Source: Anisodus tanguticus
Taxonomy: Eukaryota > Streptophyta > Magnoliopsida > Solanales > Solanaceae
Assembly (NCBI GenBank): GCA_034509755.1
Contig: JAVYJV010000035.1
Coordinates: 120,869-184,868, forward strand
Direction: 5' to 3'
Length of the DNA: 64,000 nucleotides
In this document: positions 61,188 through 64,000 of the stretch, piece after piece
Position numbering within the stretch: the first letter of the stretch is position 1
Layout of the letters: every line of letters begins with the position of its first letter
Notes under the pieces: generated by a model
What the model was told of the DNA's origin: nothing
What the model saw: only the letters and a program-made list of their open reading frames with translations
Database searches by the model: none
Made by a program: the position numbers and the translations under genes

Positions 61188-62216
61188 TTAAGTTTCAGAT
61201 AAAGATTTTTTATTGTTTTGTTGTATTTTAAAATTCATATTTTGACTAAAGCTAATAAAGTTTTGATTGTTCAGTTTATTTTCTACTTTTTCATAATTTT
61301 TGTTTATATTATTCAATATATTTTCTAAACTTAATTCTTTATAAGTTAAACAATCTTCTTTGCTAAATTTATCAATTTTTGTACAAATTATTTTATCTAC
61401 ACAAGCATGTGTTCTTAATCTTAAACCAATTGCGTTCACTAAATTTAATAAATACAATGGATTTTCATTCAAAATGTGTATTCTTAGTTTCATAATTGGA
61501 GGTTTTAACTCATAACATTCTAAATTATAAATAACTGGATTTGATTTATTATACTCTGGTCTTATTATACCTTTACAAATTATTTCATAAGTTTCTTGTA
61601 GATCAACTTTACTTTGTAAATTTTTTATAATCATATTTTTATTACTTGTAACAATTCTGGATAACAATATGTTTATTTTATTTTTTGTTACATGTAAAAA
61701 TTTAGACTGTGAAATAATTTTACCATTTGAATAAAAATTATCTGTTGCAATTCCAAGCTGACAATCAATTTCATATTCTTTCAATAAATTGTTTTTTCTT
61801 AATTTATTTAAATTCTTACAACCTTTATTGCCTATACCTACTAAATTAACACCAGAAAAAGAATATGATAAGTTATGATAAAGTGAAATTGGTATATTTT
61901 TAGGTGTATATCTTTCTCCAACAACTAAAGGATGATCTGATAATGATAAATATTTTTCTAAATGGAAATTTCGGTCACAAGATAAATCTCCAACAATTTT
62001 AATTTTTTTATTTATTGGTCGAGTTTCTAACTGATTTAAATCTAAAGAGAAAATTTATTAATTAAGTTTCAAAAAAAATATGTATATACCGTTAGCTACT
62101 ATTGTTGTAATCTGTTCAAACATACTTCTATAAGTTAACCTTTTTGATTTAAAAATACAAAATACACCATTTAATAAAGAAAATGCTTTATCTGCTTCTT
62201 TTATAATTAAACTCAT
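61188..62216 (-). CDS. TRUB2: TRUB2-like pseudouridine synthase, catalytic Asp replaced
   Basis: Two exons on the minus strand, 62216-62090 and 62041-61188, splice in frame to 326 residues (human TRUB2: 331). Similarity to TRUB2 runs end to end: LNGVFCIFK at the start, DHPLVVG, SGVNLVGIGNKGCK, KEYEIDCQLGIATDNF, CKGIIRP and GLRLRTHACVDKI. TRUB2 is the mitochondrial TruB-family enzyme that modifies mitochondrial mRNA and supports 16S rRNA and mitoribosome assembly. At the catalytic motif, human HRLDAQASG (Asp98) corresponds to HNLSYSFSG, so Asp is Ser101 (codon TCA). The gene is therefore predicted to lack pseudouridylation activity while the fold is retained. An NRF-1-like motif lies 79 bp upstream. 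The stop is 36 bp from the convergent ALIX stop. Confidence 0.88.
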
Positions 62217-62294
62217 TTTTAGAAATTATTCTTATGAGCATAAAAAGCCAAATTTTTAAAAAGATCATGTGTTTTAAAAATGTAAACAAACTAA

Positions 62295-62306
62295 ACGCAT
62301 GCGCAA
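62295..62306 (-). promoter_or_regulatory. NRF-1-like motif upstream of TRUB2
   Basis: On the minus strand TTGCGCATGCGT, close to the NRF-1 consensus YGCGCAYGCGCR, starts 79 bp before the TRUB2 ATG. NRF-1 commonly controls nuclear genes for mitochondrial proteins, which fits TRUB2. Binding is not demonstrated. Confidence 0.5.
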
Positions 62307-64000
62307 TTTTTTGTTTTCTTAAAAAACTTTTACTAAACATTTAATGGCCTTTTTAGACCTAGTTTTATATTGTTATTGAGTAATTTCTTTTCGTCAAGTA
62401 CTAGCATTCAAAATACTCTTAATATTACTAGATAGTCTTTATAAAAATTATTCAAAAATTGCGTTTCTTAGTCATTATTTAAAAGCTGAATTGTGACAAA
62501 TATTAACTTCCTTTTTACTCTTCCTTTTAGAATAGCTATATCTAATTGAATAGTTTTGATTGGACATGAGTTTAAAAAAAAAATTTAGACCTCCTTTTTT
62601 TTTTTATTCAACTTGTTCAGTATAATCATAATTCACTTAAGTATCAAGTTCTAAATTGTTTTCCAGGCCATTGACTGTAACTAGACATGATAGTTACTTC
62701 AAATTGTTATGATGTATTCAATTTAAATTTTTTTTTTAGCTTCATATCAACAGTAAAAATTGAAAGAAAAAAAACACAAAATAGATGTTTTCGAATAACA
62801 AATTCTTAAAAAAACAGTTAATAACTGTTTATAAATGGTGATAATCACTATAAAATATTGAATGCATCATTTTAGTTCAGTATGGTTTATAAAAAAGAAT
62901 TTCTATTCAAAGAATTAAAGTTTTAAGAATGAAAAAAATTCTTAAAAGATTATTTAGATCAGGTATTCAAAATAGAAAAATCTTACAAATCATTAAAGTA
63001 AAATTATTAAAATATGCTTACATAGTTTAGAGTAAATTAAAAACAGTATTATGATTTTCTTAATCTTTAATTTGAAGATTAAATTATTTGCTAAAGGCAT
63101 CTTTTGATGTAAAAATGTCTTTATAATTAGTTTTTTAATGTTTACTACAAAAATTATTTTTTTTTTTATAAATAATTCCACATCAAATCTGTCACATTTT
63201 TTGACAAGCTGATTAGCATTTTTCTCTAAAAATTCTACAAATTTGGAAAAAGTTTAAAATTTTTTTGTAAAAACTTAATAACATCAATTTTTAAATGAAA
63301 AGCTAATTAAAAGAATTAAAATTATTTAATTTTTTAAATGTCGTCTAGTCAACTAAAGCATCTTTAAAACTTAATCAAAATTTACTTTTATTTTTAAAAA
63401 TAAAATGAAACTTTAATTTCCATGGTAACTTTGCTCTTCAAATTATCATAAGCTAAAAAAATCTTTTAAAAATCAAAATTTTCTTTTTTCAAGTGCAGGC
63501 TAATGCAATTGACATCAAACAAAAAAAAATTCAAAAAGCTTACTAATCATGTAAAAGAAAAATAAATTAAAAATATTAACAATAATTAAATTTTAAGTTC
63601 TTTTTTAATAAAACCTAGGATTGTTTGATAAAATTTTTTTTGTTAAGAGCTTTGCAAATCATTAAATTGATCTCTACAAAAGTTAAGCTTCGTTTTTCTT
63701 TAAATCTAATGACTTTTTTAACCCAAAAAACAAGTTCAAAAATTTTAAATAAACATTTAAATCAAATTTCTAATTAGTCATTCAGTTTTTAGAATTATAG
63801 TTTCAGTTAATTTAAAAAACAAAATATGAAACCAAATTTTAAAATTTTTTTTTATACAAAGAAACTAAATATGATATGTGATCCAATAAAGATTTCCTGA
63901 AGCCAATTATACTGTTCGTCAAAAAAAAAACTAAATCCTAAAAAAGAAATGTATGTAGAACTTTGAACACGCGTGATGATTTTAAACAGGTCACTATTAG
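62307..64000. other. Intergenic, no gene seen
   Basis: AT-rich DNA to the window end. No open frame with coding character on either strand; the minus-strand frame at 62993-63181 is Ile/Lys/Phe low complexity. Confidence 0.6.

Noticed and set aside
62993..63181. 62-codon minus-strand open frame
   Set aside because: Ile/Lys/Leu low complexity with no context.
1..64000. tRNA genes, 5S rRNA, CRISPR arrays, bacterial-style operons
   Set aside because: No B-box-like GGTTCGAAT with matching cloverleaf, no 5S core, no regularly spaced repeat arrays; the window is eukaryotic.

Overview
The window is nuclear DNA from a multicellular animal with an extremely AT-rich genome. The protein set is metazoan: a PHF20-type chromatin reader, an LRP11-type MANEC/LDLa receptor, an NFIL3/vrille-type bZIP factor, a DLC/STARD13-type RhoGAP-START protein, ALIX and TRUB2. 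Genes have GT-AG introns of about 44-450 nt, coding regions are unusually rich in Asn, Lys, Ile and Ser, and intergenic DNA is mostly A/T runs. A complete 18S-5.8S-28S unit is present, with a strongly divergent 5.8S, which suggests a fast-evolving lineage. I cannot name the species or phylum from sequence alone.

Layout. 1-3882 (+): PHF20-like gene, possibly cut at its 5' end by the window edge. 6081-8031 (+): an unrecognised eight-exon gene for a single-pass membrane protein, assembled here from splice signals. 9072-11099 (-): MANEC/LDLa membrane protein. 11100-27880: about 16 kb without a supportable gene, ending in a GC-richer island. 27883-29998 (+): bZIP gene. 33180-35449 (-): RhoGAP-START gene. 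37932-38563: a short element with 51-bp terminal inverted repeats enclosing the tail of a LINE polymerase. 38804-45094 (-): one rDNA unit, with hairpins beyond the 28S 3' end and a short repeat array upstream of 18S. 46293-46699 (-): a small secreted-protein gene with an apparent frameshift. 48047-50707 (+): a young copia retrotransposon with identical LTRs and a large internal deletion. 52281-55385 (+): a MADF-BESS gene joined to a second, LTR-less copia derivative. 57058-57126: a decayed 18S fragment. 58087-61151 (+): ALIX gene. 61188-62216 (-): TRUB2 gene, convergent with ALIX and only 36 bp away.

The host genes do not form one pathway: they cover chromatin, transcription, Rho signalling, ESCRT/endosome function and mitochondrial RNA. 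The most notable points are a TRUB2 orthologue with the catalytic Asp replaced by Ser, the MADF-BESS/copia chimera, the TIR element carrying a LINE tail, an apparently solitary rDNA unit among unique genes, and TGCGCATG (NRF-1-like) motifs close upstream of TRUB2 and ALIX in a genome where such words should be rare.

All gene models were read by eye from splice sites and reading frames. No alignment, expression or database evidence was available.
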